Notes: generated by a model not told the origin, from the letters alone. Shown: positions 1 to 8,068, counted from the stretch's first letter. The stretch is 23,859 nucleotides of DNA from Flavobacteriaceae bacterium (GCA_021647405.1 JAKIUU010000036.1:1-23859), one strand, 5' to 3'. Numbers and translations: made by a program.

Positions 1-600
1 GCCAACAATGCTTCTAATTTGTGGTATGAGATAAGGGTAGTGAGAACATCCCAACACCAAACAATCTATGTGTTTTTTTAGCATGGGTTTAAGGTATTTA
101 GAGAGAAGTTTCGCGGTTTGTTTAGAATTTATTTGACCACTTTCTATAAGTTCTACAAGGCCATCACCATTTTGTTCGTGGATTGTAATGTCATTTTCAA
201 TATTTCCCAAAGTTTTGTAAAACAAGGCACTACTCAATGTACCTTGTGTGGCTAAAATGCCAATATTTTTGGTTTTGGTTTTTATAGAGGCAGGTTTAAT
301 AGCGGGTTCAATCCCTATAAAAGGAATGTTTTTATAGGTCTCTCTTAAATGGCTGATGGCATTTGTGGTAGCGGTATTACAAGCCAATACAATAACTTTA
401 CATCCTTTATTTAATAAAATTTCGGTATTTTTTATACTCAAGTTTATTATCTCATGTTTAGTCCTTTTACCGTAGGGCGCATTTTTGGTGTCGGCAAGAT
501 ATAGGGTACTCTCATTTGGTAAGCGTGTGTTTATTTCTTTCCAAATAGAAGTGCCTCCAATACCGGAATCAAAAAGACCAATAGGATTTGCTTGTTCCAT
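1..600 (-). CDS. murI: Glutamate racemase, 3' end missing (runs off window)
   Basis: This enzyme converts L-glutamate to D-glutamate in the cytoplasm for peptidoglycan synthesis. The first 200 codons are visible from an ATG at 600; the frame stays open to base 1, so the C-terminus (roughly 60 residues by family size) lies outside. The family signatures are clear: FDSGIGG with catalytic-region Asp11, the LACNTATT motif with Cys74 (first catalytic Cys) and LGCSHYP with Cys185 (second catalytic Cys). The substrate-binding stretch ADTKNAPYG is at residues 36-44. The gene follows the OmpH genes, as is usual in Flavobacteriia, but a hairpin at 621-662 separates it from them and it has its own -7 box at 613-620. 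I am very sure of the family; only completeness is unknown. Confidence 0.96.
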   Translation of the reverse strand, partial: MEQANPIGLFDSGIGGTSIWKEINTRLPNESTLYLADTKNAPYGKRTKHEIINLSIKNTEILLNKGCKVIVLACNTATTNAISHLRETYKNIPFIGIEPAIKPASIKTKTKNIGILATQGTLSSALFYKTLGNIENDITIHEQNGDGLVELIESGQINSKQTAKLLSKYLKPMLKKHIDCLVLGCSHYPYLIPQIRSIVG

Positions 601-612
601 AGCTTAAAGGTA

Positions 613-620
613 CAAAAATA
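613..620 (-). promoter_or_regulatory. Bacteroidota -7 box for murI
   Basis: On the minus strand this reads TATTTTTG, an exact match to TAnnTTTG, ending 12 bases before the murI ATG. No TTG is seen at the expected -33 distance. The box touches the T tract of the upstream terminator, so an AT-rich chance match is possible. Confidence 0.45.
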
Positions 621-662
621 AAAAATCCCAACATCCCGAGAGTTATCGGAAGTGGGATTTTT
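621..662 (-). terminator. Rho-independent terminator after the OmpH genes
   Basis: Minus-strand transcripts leaving the short OmpH gene meet an outer 10-bp stem (AAAAATCCCA at 621-630 with TGGGATTTTT at 653-662) enclosing a smaller CCGA/TCGG stem at 636-649, followed by T-rich sequence. It probably ends the two-gene OmpH transcript before murI. Confidence 0.75.
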
Positions 663-680
663 TATAAGGAAATTGTAATT

Positions 681-1187
681 TTATTTAATACCTAATTTTG
701 TTTTAACAGCAGGTAATAAATCAGTGCCTTTAAAAACCAAAAGACCTGAACCAGGTGTTGCGTCAAAAACATATTTTATGCCTTTGGCTTTGGCCACATC
801 TTCAATAGCTAATTTTGCTTTTTTAACAATAGGGTTTAACAAATCTGCTCTTTTTTGTTGTAATTCTTTGTCGGCAGTTTGGGCATACAATTGTAATTTT
901 CTTTGTAAGTCTTGTACTTCTTTTTGACGGAGTGCATTTTCGGCTTCAGTTTTGCTTTCTTGTTCTTTACCGTATTTTAAATACTTGGCTTGTAGGGCAT
1001 TTTGTTGAATCTTATATTCAGTATCGTAAGTCTGACTTAATTTTTTTAATTCAGCTTGCATGGCTTTAGTTTCTGGCATGGAAACTATTAAGGCTTCTCT
1101 ATCAATATGGCCAAGTTTAACTTGTGCATTGGCGCCAAAACTTAAAAATAATACGGTTACTACTACTAAAAATTTAATCTGTTTCAT
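681..1187 (-). CDS. ompH: OmpH/Skp family periplasmic chaperone
   Basis: This 168-residue protein is of usual Skp length. It has a signal peptide of about 22 residues ending in GANAQ, then a short beta segment (VKLGHID), a long Lys/Gln/Glu-rich helical arm (about residues 45-125) and a C-terminal segment containing YVFDATPGSGLLVF. This matches the Skp fold, a trimer with coiled-coil tentacles that hold unfolded outer-membrane proteins in the periplasm and hand them to BamA. It is the second of two adjacent OmpH-type genes; 24 bases separate it from the longer paralog upstream, so they probably share the promoter at 2332-2364. The ATG at 1187 directly precedes the signal peptide. Family assignment is confident; client specificity is unknown. 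Confidence 0.93.
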   Translation of the reverse strand: MKQIKFLVVVTVLFLSFGANAQVKLGHIDREALIVSMPETKAMQAELKKLSQTYDTEYKIQQNALQAKYLKYGKEQESKTEAENALRQKEVQDLQRKLQLYAQTADKELQQKRADLLNPIVKKAKLAIEDVAKAKGIKYVFDATPGSGLLVFKGTDLLPAVKTKLGIK

Positions 1188-1211
1188 TGTTCTCGTTAAT
1201 AATTGTTAATA

Positions 1212-2279
1212 CTAATTGTCTTTTTTTGATTGTATTGCAGAATCTCGTTTTTGAATAAGATCTTCTTTGTGTTTGTTTATTTCTTTTAATTTAGCGGCTC
1301 TTTTATCTGCTGCTGCTTTTCTATCGGCTTCCCTTTTCTTGTCTTTAGCTTCTTTAATCAAACGTATTTTTTCTAACATTAGCTTACGTTTGGCATTTCT
1401 GTCTTGTATGCGTTTTAAGATTTTATCAGAAGGGGCATCTTTAATAACATTGGTTTCTTCAATTTTAATTTTGGCAGTTGCGTTTATAGAATCTTTGGGT
1501 TGGCTATTTGTTGCCACTTTAACAACTGTATCTTTAGATTCAGAAATTACGCTTATAGTATCTTTGGGTTGTTGCGTATCTGATTTAGAAATATCTTCAC
1601 TAGGTTTTGTTATTAAATATGTAGGTTTCTTGCGAATGGGTTTTTTGCGAACAGGTCTTTTTCTGTTATTTTTTTTAGGAGAAGATTTTTTAGCGCTTGC
1701 AACTTTCTTTTTCTTTTTAGAACGGTTGCGTTTGTCTTGAAATGCTTTTTGTTTTTGAACTTTAACAATACTGTTTACAACCAAATCACTTATGTCAAAG
1801 CGTTTATTGGTATAAAGCATTATCAAATCACTGCTTTTATCTATAACAAAATCGTAACCTTTTTTAGGCGCTATCTCTTGAATGGCGTTATAAACTTTAT
1901 CTTGTATGGGTTGTACCAATAATTTGCGGTATAAATACAAATCGCCTTTAGGTCCAAAATAAGCTTGTTGTAGTTGTCGGTATTCCAATTCTTTATAATA
2001 GATATCATCTTCTCTTTCTTGAATCAATTCTTCTGTAAGCAAAGCTTTTTCGTTGCTAAAATCTTTTTTAATCGCTTCAATTTCATTTTTTTCACGATCC
2101 AGGCGTCTCTCCCACGATTTAACTTTTGTGTCTAATTGGTTTTGGGCTTTACTATATTCAGGAATATTTTCTAAAACAAAAGCCATATCTATATACGCCA
2201 AACGCTGTGTTTTTTGCGAAAAGCTTAACTGACTTACAAAAGTCAAAATAAGAAGTATGTAAATGTGTTTTTTATACAT
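1212..2279 (-). CDS. OmpH/Skp family protein with long basic C-terminal extension
   Basis: The first half is an OmpH/Skp domain: a signal peptide of about 21 residues ending in SFSQ, the start motif QRLAYIDMAFVLENIPEY, a charged helical arm (about 50-105) and the closing segment GYDFVIDKSSDLIMLY (about 141-156). Unlike the 168-residue paralog downstream, this protein runs to 355 residues. Residues 176-220 are extremely rich in Lys and Arg (KKKKK, RKKPIRKKP). Residues 221-265 are rich in Ser, Thr and Asp with a repeated QPKD(T/S)I unit at about 237 and 260. Residues 285-355 form a Lys/Arg/Glu/Ala-rich probable coiled coil. The core predicts a periplasmic outer-membrane-protein chaperone. The tail's role is not known to me; binding to peptidoglycan or lipopolysaccharide phosphate is a guess. 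It has its own promoter after bamA. Confidence 0.9.
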   Translation of the reverse strand: MYKKHIYILLILTFVSQLSFSQKTQRLAYIDMAFVLENIPEYSKAQNQLDTKVKSWERRLDREKNEIEAIKKDFSNEKALLTEELIQEREDDIYYKELEYRQLQQAYFGPKGDLYLYRKLLVQPIQDKVYNAIQEIAPKKGYDFVIDKSSDLIMLYTNKRFDISDLVVNSIVKVQKQKAFQDKRNRSKKKKKVASAKKSSPKKNNRKRPVRKKPIRKKPTYLITKPSEDISKSDTQQPKDTISVISESKDTVVKVATNSQPKDSINATAKIKIEETNVIKDAPSDKILKRIQDRNAKRKLMLEKIRLIKEAKDKKREADRKAAADKRAAKLKEINKHKEDLIQKRDSAIQSKKDN

Positions 2280-2331
2280 AAAATAAACTTTCTATAATTT
2301 AGAAATAACCATGCCAAATTTTTTGCATAGG

Positions 2332-2364
2332 CAAAGATACTATTTTTTTAAAATTGTTGACCAA
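2332..2364 (-). promoter_or_regulatory. Promoter for the two OmpH genes
   Basis: The minus strand reads TATCTTTG at 2339-2332, the preferred flavobacterial form of the -7 box. A TTG at 2364-2362 lies 22 bases upstream, inside the last codons of bamA, and is a possible -33 element at a slightly long spacing. The predicted 5' leader is about 50 bases. The OmpH pair can therefore be transcribed separately from bamA. Confidence 0.6.
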
Positions 2365-4912
2365 TTATAAAGTGTGTTTGCCAGCCCGATTTTATATTGG
2401 TGCCGGGAATGTTATCTAGTCCGTTACCAAAATCAATTCCTAAAAGCCCAAATGCGGGCATAAATATTCTAATTCCAAAACCATAAGAGCGTTTTAACTC
2501 AAAGGGTTTATAGTTGATAAATCCATCATATGAATTACCACCTTCAATAAAAGTCAACCCGTAAATTGAAGCCGATGGTTTTAATGTTAATGGATAACGC
2601 AATTCAAATCCAAATTTGTTATAAACAGTACCACCAAAACTAGAAGATAGGCTAGAATTAGGGTATCCGCGTAAGCCAATAGTCTCTCTGCCATCAAACT
2701 GGCCAGAAGCCAAACCATCGCCACCTACATAAAAACGTTCAAAAGGTGAGTCGCCAATTTTGTGATTATAGGCCCCTAAAAAGCCAAATTCAGCATTTGA
2801 CATAAGCACCAATTTACCAACAAGCGATGTGTACCATTTTACTTTGAAATTGGCTTTGTAATATTCTAACCATTTCAGTTTTTCTTCTTGAGTGGCATTT
2901 GTAAAATCTTTTTTACTGAATGATGAATAGGGTAATGTTAATTTTATACCTAAATTAAAATCGGATCCTCCAGTAGGGAAAACAGGATTTATACGTGTAT
3001 TATTTCTTCCAAAATTAACAGAAAAAGCAAGGTTGTTAGAAGTTCCGTTGGTAAAATTAAAAGTAGAAACCGGAAAATTATTTAAATTAAATTGCTGAAA
3101 ACTGATGGATGTAGATAACTGGAAAAAATCATCAGGCCAATCTAAACGCTGGCCGAGTCCAATTGTAGCGCCTGTAATATTTAACTTTTGATTTTTGTTT
3201 ACCCTGTTAGAAGTAAAATCGGCTCTAAATTGTGTTGAACTGTAAACAGAGAATGAAAGCGATTTGGGGCGTTTACTACCATTTAACCACGGTTCGGTAA
3301 ACGAAAAACTGTAAGTATTAAAAAACCGACTGGTTTGTAAACGCAGAGATAATGATTGACCATCGCCCATAGGTAGTGGTTTGTATTCTTTTTTGTTGAA
3401 AATATTTTTTATAGAAAAGTTATTAAAGGACAAACCTAAAGTACCTATAAAAGTATTGCCTCCAAACCCGCCTTGTAATTCAATTTGGCTGGATCCTTTT
3501 TCTGCAACACTATATTCTATATCAACTGTTTTGTCATTAAAATTTGGTTGTACATCGGGCACAATATTTTCAGCATCAAAAAAGCCCATTTGTCCAATTT
3601 CTCTAATGGTTCTTATAATGTCTTGTTTGCTAAATAAATTACCAGGTAATGTGCGGATATTTCTAAAAATAACATGGTCATTGGTTCGGTCATTACCCAC
3701 AACGGTAATTTTTTTAATGTGTGCGGGCTTGTCTTCACGTATTCTTATTTCAATATCTATACTGTCTGTAGTTACTTTTGTTTCAACGGGGGTAACACTA
3801 GAAAATAAGTAACCATTATTTAGGTAAATTGTAGCTAAATCTTCAGAATCAGGAGTGCCATCGCCATTAACACGCTCTTTTAAAAGCTTGCCATTATAAA
3901 CCATTCCTTTTTGTAATTTTAAGAAGCCTTTAAGTTGGGCATCTGTATAAACAGAATTCCCTAAAAAGCGTATGTCGCCAAAATAATAACGATTGCCTTC
4001 TGTAAGTGTAATATCTAGATTGATGGTGTTATCGTCATTCCAAGAAATAGAATCTTTTAATATCTGCGCATCACGGTATCCTTTTTCGCTATAGGTGGTG
4101 ATGATATTATCTAAATCTTCTACGTATTTTTCTTTAATATATTTAGAAGCAGAGAATATATGAAGTGGGTTTTTTTCTTTTGTCTTTTTAAGTAACTTGT
4201 GTAATCGTTTGGATTTAAAAAATTTATTTCCGTGAAAACGGATGTTCTTGATTTTAATTTTAGAGCCTTTATCAATATTTACCAATACTTTTTCTAAGTC
4301 AACTTTTGAGGTGTCTTTTTTGGTATTGATAACAACTTTGGCCTTTAAAAAGCCTTTTTCTCTGTATTTTTTTTCAATGAAATTTTTGGTAGTGGTTAGC
4401 AAATTTTCGGTAAGCATTACCCCAGTTTTGAGCTTGGTATCGTCTTGTAAATCTCCGGCCTTAGATTTTTTGACACCATTAAAAGTAACAGAACTGGCTT
4501 TGGGCAATTCCTTTACAAAAAACGCGAGGTTTACAACGCCTTTTTCGTCAATGCCAGTAACATACACGTCAACATTACTAAATAAATCTGATTTCCATAA
4601 TTTTTTAATAGAGCTGGTTAATTTATCGCCAGGCAATTTTATTTTTTGACCTACAATAAGACCTGTAAAGACCAATATGGCTTGCTCGCTAAATTTATTA
4701 TTTCCTTTAACCGAAAGGCTTCCTAGCGTATAATTTTTGTTTTTCACAAAAATAACGTTGTCTTTAACATTTACTTTAAGAGAATCAACAACTTCTTTTT
4801 TAGAGGTGTTTATGGAGTCTTTAGTTTGTGTAACTGAGGTTTTATCTTGGGCAAAGAGCGCTATGTTTAATCCTAAAAAAAGGAAGAATAATGGTATTGA
4901 TTGTCTAGTCAT
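2348..4912 (-). CDS. bamA: Outer-membrane protein assembly factor BamA
   Basis: BamA is the core barrel of the machine that folds beta-barrel proteins into the outer membrane. I chose the ATG at 4912 (854 residues) rather than an in-frame TTG at 4945, because the ATG starts directly on a good signal peptide (MTRQSIPLFFLFLGLNIALF, then AQ). A POTRA series follows from about residue 60 (LSVKGNNKFSEQAIL) to about 480. The C-terminal barrel carries the L6-loop signature LRGYP (about 747-751) and ends in phenylalanine (IIGQQF), the typical outer-membrane beta-signal. The start overlaps the uppS stop by 8 bases (ATGACTAG), so translation is probably coupled. Two OmpH/Skp genes lie just downstream. 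The length is typical of Bacteroidota homologues. Confidence 0.95.
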   Translation of the reverse strand: MTRQSIPLFFLFLGLNIALFAQDKTSVTQTKDSINTSKKEVVDSLKVNVKDNVIFVKNKNYTLGSLSVKGNNKFSEQAILVFTGLIVGQKIKLPGDKLTSSIKKLWKSDLFSNVDVYVTGIDEKGVVNLAFFVKELPKASSVTFNGVKKSKAGDLQDDTKLKTGVMLTENLLTTTKNFIEKKYREKGFLKAKVVINTKKDTSKVDLEKVLVNIDKGSKIKIKNIRFHGNKFFKSKRLHKLLKKTKEKNPLHIFSASKYIKEKYVEDLDNIITTYSEKGYRDAQILKDSISWNDDNTINLDITLTEGNRYYFGDIRFLGNSVYTDAQLKGFLKLQKGMVYNGKLLKERVNGDGTPDSEDLATIYLNNGYLFSSVTPVETKVTTDSIDIEIRIREDKPAHIKKITVVGNDRTNDHVIFRNIRTLPGNLFSKQDIIRTIREIGQMGFFDAENIVPDVQPNFNDKTVDIEYSVAEKGSSQIELQGGFGGNTFIGTLGLSFNNFSIKNIFNKKEYKPLPMGDGQSLSLRLQTSRFFNTYSFSFTEPWLNGSKRPKSLSFSVYSSTQFRADFTSNRVNKNQKLNITGATIGLGQRLDWPDDFFQLSTSISFQQFNLNNFPVSTFNFTNGTSNNLAFSVNFGRNNTRINPVFPTGGSDFNLGIKLTLPYSSFSKKDFTNATQEEKLKWLEYYKANFKVKWYTSLVGKLVLMSNAEFGFLGAYNHKIGDSPFERFYVGGDGLASGQFDGRETIGLRGYPNSSLSSSFGGTVYNKFGFELRYPLTLKPSASIYGLTFIEGGNSYDGFINYKPFELKRSYGFGIRIFMPAFGLLGIDFGNGLDNIPGTNIKSGWQTHFIIGQQF

Positions 4913-5657
4913 TAGTGTTCTTAATTTGTTCGCTTGTTTTTCCAAATCGGCGTTCTCTTTTTTGATATTCTTTTATTGCTTGGAAAAAATGTTCTTTTTT
5001 AAAATCGGGCCAAAGTACATCTGTAAAATAGAATTCGGCATAGGCAACTTGCCAAAGTAAAAAGTTGCTAATGCGTTTCTCTCCACTTGTACGAATTAAA
5101 AAATCAACATCGGGCAAAGTAACTGTATATAAATGATTATTTATAATATTTTCATCAATTTCTTCGATAGAAAAGTTATTATTAACAACTTTTTTAGAAA
5201 TAATTTTGAAAGCATTAACAATTTCTTCTCTGGCGCCATAATTAAGAGCCAAGTTAAGTGTTAAACGCGTGTTGTTTTTTGTTTTTTCTATGACTTCTTT
5301 AAGTTCTTTAACTACTTTTAATGGCAACATATCTATTTTACCAATGGTTTGTAATTTGATATTATTTTTTACAAAAGTTTTTAGTTCTTTCTTAAGAGAA
5401 CTTACCAAAAGGCTCATTAAAAATGAAATTTCTTGTTTGGGCCGGTTCCAATTTTCGGTAGAAAAGGTATAAAGTGTAAGCGTATCTATACCAATCTCGG
5501 CAGCTGCTTCTACAATATCTTGTACAGATTTCACCCCATTTCTATGACCAAAAACACGGGGCTTTCCTTTTTGTTTGGCCCAACGGCCATTACCGTCCAT
5601 AATAATGGCAACATGTTTTGGAATTTTACCTTTTTGTATGTTAGAAACTTCGGTCAT
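4905..5657 (-). CDS. uppS: Isoprenyl transferase (undecaprenyl diphosphate synthase)
   Basis: This 250-residue cis-prenyltransferase adds isopentenyl units to farnesyl diphosphate to make undecaprenyl diphosphate, the lipid carrier for peptidoglycan and O-antigen. The sequence shows the diphosphate-binding motif IIMDGNGRWA (residues 18-27) with catalytic Asp21, the segment LYTFSTENWNRP (about 62-73) and the C-terminal motif LIRTSGEKRISNFLLWQ (about 187-203) with the Arg and Ser that bind isopentenyl diphosphate. Length and motifs are normal. It sits 3 bases after porG and overlaps the bamA start by 8 bases, so the three genes form one compact operon. The ATG at 5657 is the only sensible start. 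Confidence 0.97.
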   Translation of the reverse strand: MTEVSNIQKGKIPKHVAIIMDGNGRWAKQKGKPRVFGHRNGVKSVQDIVEAAAEIGIDTLTLYTFSTENWNRPKQEISFLMSLLVSSLKKELKTFVKNNIKLQTIGKIDMLPLKVVKELKEVIEKTKNNTRLTLNLALNYGAREEIVNAFKIISKKVVNNNFSIEEIDENIINNHLYTVTLPDVDFLIRTSGEKRISNFLLWQVAYAEFYFTDVLWPDFKKEHFFQAIKEYQKRERRFGKTSEQIKNTND

Positions 5658-5660
5658 AAT

Positions 5661-6341
5661 TTAAAAGCTGCCAAAAAAACAAGTGCGTTCTCCAAATGCG
5701 TAAACAAGACTTATTCCTGTAGATACGTACCAGTCTTTAGTATTTGGATTGTTAAAATTAAGGGCATTAATATTTGTCTGATCGCCCTCTAAGTTGTCTT
5801 TACCAGTGTAATTAAAACGCGTTTCTAAATTGAGACCTAAGCGATTGGCAATTTTAACTTTATAACCAATACCAAATGGGAACGAAATGTTTGTACTGGT
5901 TTGAAAAGCTCTAAAATCTGAAGCAATTTGATTGGGCGGAATTCTGAAACTAAGCGCAGCTATATTTAAAAAAACATATGGGGTGTGCATAAATTTAAAC
6001 TGATTTAAATTGTATTTAAAAAAGTTAAATTCGAAACCAATGGCAAATTCTTTTAATGTATTGGTAAATTTGAATGGAATATTTTGAAGAACAACATTAG
6101 ATGATTTTGCATTGTTTGCAGATATTTGTGAGTAAGTAAAAGAATACCTTATAGCAGATTGAGGGCTCATATTCCATTTGTATATGGCACCAACACTAAT
6201 GTCTTTGGGTGCAATATAATCTGACTTGCCAACTTCGCCAATATAATTACTTCCGCCAAAAAAAATACCAATTTCGTTTATTTGGGCGCTAGAAGTTATT
6301 GTAGCTAAAAGACATACATATAAAAATAAACTTTTTTTCAT
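5661..6341 (-). CDS. porG: PorG-type outer-membrane protein of type IX secretion (DUF6089 family)
   Basis: This 226-residue protein begins with a 20-residue signal peptide (ending ITSSAQ) and continues as alternating aromatic and polar strands, e.g. NEIGIFFGGSNYIGEVG, AIRYSFTYSQI and FAIGFEFNFF, typical of an 8-stranded outer-membrane barrel. The opening 'GIFFGGSNYIGE' and the position next to uppS and bamA match the DUF6089/PorG family. In Porphyromonas gingivalis PorG is an outer-membrane barrel that anchors the PorK/PorN ring of the type IX secretion system. That role is taken from the family; no other T9SS gene is in this window. The gene has a -7 box at 6358-6365 and probably heads a porG-uppS-bamA operon. 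Family assignment is good; the specific T9SS role is inferred. Confidence 0.82.
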   Translation of the reverse strand: MKKSLFLYVCLLATITSSAQINEIGIFFGGSNYIGEVGKSDYIAPKDISVGAIYKWNMSPQSAIRYSFTYSQISANNAKSSNVVLQNIPFKFTNTLKEFAIGFEFNFFKYNLNQFKFMHTPYVFLNIAALSFRIPPNQIASDFRAFQTSTNISFPFGIGYKVKIANRLGLNLETRFNYTGKDNLEGDQTNINALNFNNPNTKDWYVSTGISLVYAFGERTCFFGSF

Positions 6342-6356
6342 ATTAAAAATAAGTGT

Positions 6357-6378
6357 GCAAATATAAGAAACTATTTGC
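6357..6378 (-). promoter_or_regulatory. porG operon -7 box inside a 7-bp inverted repeat
   Basis: The minus strand reads TATATTTG at 6365-6358, an exact TAnnTTTG match ending 16 bases before the porG ATG. No TTG is seen at -33. The box forms one arm of a perfect inverted repeat, GCAAATA (6357-6363) and TATTTGC (6372-6378), with an 8-base spacer. That could be an operator or a coincidence of AT-rich sequence. Confidence 0.5.
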
Positions 6379-6407
6379 TTTGGTAAATCATTAGCGCGTA
6401 TTTTTAA

Positions 6408-6435
6408 AAACAGTATTTTTTATGAAATATTGTTT
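6408..6435 (-). terminator. Possible weak hairpin after nadK
   Basis: Arms AAACAGTATTT (6408-6418) and AAATATTGTTT (6425-6435) pair over 11 positions with one G-T pair and a 6-base loop, starting 7 bases past the nadK stop. On the minus strand the hairpin runs into TTTTTAAAAA. The stem is very AT-rich, so termination would be inefficient. Confidence 0.35.
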
Positions 6436-6442
6436 AATACTT

Positions 6443-7327
6443 TTAATTTCTGGTATCCCTTCCCCAAAGCATTTTTTCGCGCAGTGTTTTTAGAAAAGTT
6501 TGGTTGTTAAAATGAACCATTTTAAGTTTAAAATCGGCTGTTTGAATATAGATTTCGGTGTGTTTTTCTACGGTTATTATTCTAGAATCTAATGAGATTA
6601 AAAACTGGTTACTCCTGCCAGAAACTTGTAGTTTAATTTTAGAATCATTGGGTATTACCAAGGGTCTTACATTTAAATTATGGGGTGCAATAGGTGTAAT
6701 AACCAAACTTTTTGCACTGGGAATAATCACAGGACCACCACAACTCAACGAATAACCTGTAGAACCTGTAGGGGTTGCCACAATTAAGCCATCTGCCCAA
6801 TATGAATTTAAATAGGCGTCATCAATAAAAGTGTTAATATTAATCATTGAAGTAGAATCTTTTCGGTTTATAGCCACTTCATTTAAGGCAAAATTGAGGT
6901 CTTTAAAATCGTTGGAATTTGGGTTGGTGTGTATTTTAAGCAATTCGCGTTCTTTTATCGAGAATTTATTTTGAACAAGTGCTTCAATAGCTTCTTTTAT
7001 TTTTGTTTTTTGAACTGTGGCTAAAAATCCCAATCTGCCTGTATTAATACCTAGAATAGGAATGTTTAAATCTTTAACAAGAGTTACAGCTTTTAAAATA
7101 GTACCATCACCACCTACGGTAATCATTATGTCATAACTTTTATCTAAATCTTTAAAACTTGTAAATTGTAAATAGTCATCAGCAATATTAGTGTGCTTTT
7201 TAATGCCCTTTAAAAATATTTTTTCGACAACAACAGTAAAATTATAATGTTTAAAATAACCAAACAATTCTTCAACTGCTAGTTTCGATTTTTCAATATT
7301 GTAAAGACCATAAAGGGCAACTTTCAT
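6443..7327 (-). CDS. nadK: NAD kinase
   Basis: This cytoplasmic enzyme phosphorylates NAD to NADP using ATP or polyphosphate. The 294-residue protein has every family landmark: the catalytic VGGDGTILKA motif (GGDGT at 72-76), INTGRLGFL (94-102), the conserved NE pair at 149-150, and the glycine-rich motif DGLIVATPTGSTGYSLSCGGP (from residue 179) that binds NAD. The ATG at 7327 begins at the first beta strand (MKVALYGLYN), and length is normal. It follows the CBS-domain gene by only 2 bases, which suggests co-transcription. A 101-base gap holding a weak hairpin and a -7 box separates it from porG downstream. The call is secure. Confidence 0.97.
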   Translation of the reverse strand: MKVALYGLYNIEKSKLAVEELFGYFKHYNFTVVVEKIFLKGIKKHTNIADDYLQFTSFKDLDKSYDIMITVGGDGTILKAVTLVKDLNIPILGINTGRLGFLATVQKTKIKEAIEALVQNKFSIKERELLKIHTNPNSNDFKDLNFALNEVAINRKDSTSMININTFIDDAYLNSYWADGLIVATPTGSTGYSLSCGGPVIIPSAKSLVITPIAPHNLNVRPLVIPNDSKIKLQVSGRSNQFLISLDSRIITVEKHTEIYIQTADFKLKMVHFNNQTFLKTLREKMLWGRDTRN

Positions 7328-7329
7328 GA

Positions 7330-7989
7330 TTATATGTTTAGGTATTTTTGTAGGTATTCTGATCTGTTTTTTAGCTGATCAAGGTATTTGTCTTCTAGGT
7401 TTTCTGAAATAATATGGTAGTTATACCTCCTAAAAGTCTGAATTGTATTGTTGATATCGTGATCAGTTATTTTTAGTGTAACTTGTACAGTGTTAGCATC
7501 TCTCTTGCTTACTAGGGCTCCCAAAAGCCGCGCATCGTTTGATTCAATAATTTGCGCTATTTCGCTAAATGAATACTCAGAACTGTTTTTTTCTACAATT
7601 AAGAGTAAGCCAACCTCATTTAAAAAGGGTGTTTCTGAAAATTGATGTAACACATCATTTAATTCGTAATAGCCCAAATATAAATGAGCGCTATCTACTA
7701 TCGGTAAAATATTACTCTGAAAATTTGCAAATTGTTTAAGTAAATCAATCCACAGTGTTGTGTGTGAGATGTTAATATTTTGAATTAAATCTTGATGTAC
7801 TTCAATATTGTCATTGTCATTTTCAATTACTTGAATGTCATTTTCGGCTAATAATCCCAATAAATAGTTGTTTTTAACAACTGGTAAATGTGATAATGTA
7901 CAACTCGCAAAGATGTCTTTGGCTTTTTTGACACTGTCTTTTAATTTTAAAGCATCAATATCAGTCGATATGTATTCTAAATAGCTCAT
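7330..7989 (-). CDS. CBS-domain protein with C-terminal ACT-like region
   Basis: This 219-residue soluble protein holds two CBS repeats: about residues 8-54 (with LSHLPVVKNNYLLGLLAENDI) and about 70-118 (with SNILPIVDSAHLYLGYYELND). The 'LPVV...LLG' and 'LPIV...YLG' pattern is typical of adenosyl-ligand-binding CBS pairs. Residues 126-195 (VGLLLIVEKNSSEYSFSEIA) look like an ACT-like fold, as in AcuB-type proteins. It has no signal peptide. It lies 2 bases before nadK, and this CBS-nadK pairing is common in Flavobacteriia, so a regulatory or sensing link to nucleotide pools is possible but inferred. The bound ligand is unknown. The region upstream is divergent with pdxJ. Confidence 0.85.
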   Translation of the reverse strand: MSYLEYISTDIDALKLKDSVKKAKDIFASCTLSHLPVVKNNYLLGLLAENDIQVIENDNDNIEVHQDLIQNINISHTTLWIDLLKQFANFQSNILPIVDSAHLYLGYYELNDVLHQFSETPFLNEVGLLLIVEKNSSEYSFSEIAQIIESNDARLLGALVSKRDANTVQVTLKITDHDINNTIQTFRRYNYHIISENLEDKYLDQLKNRSEYLQKYLNI

Positions 7990-8034
7990 AATTGTAATCT
8001 AAGTGCAAAATACTAAAATACCTTTAAAAAAGAG

Positions 8035-8042
8035 TAAATTTG
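8035..8042 (+). promoter_or_regulatory. Bacteroidota -7 box for pdxJ
   Basis: TAAATTTG matches TAnnTTTG exactly and ends 26 bases before the pdxJ ATG. No TTG lies at the usual -33 distance. The intergenic region (7990-8068) also has to hold the divergent promoter for the CBS gene, for which I see only an imperfect match. Confidence 0.5.
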
Positions 8043-8068
8043 CATTTTTAAAAAGCGATTAAAATCTT

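Noticed and set aside
1267..1740. 157-codon plus-strand frame opposite the long OmpH gene
   Set aside because: It is the antisense shadow of a Lys/Arg-rich coding region, giving a Leu/Phe/Ser-rich product with no family pattern. The same holds for other opposite-strand frames, e.g. 3381-3812 and 4242-4649 inside bamA.
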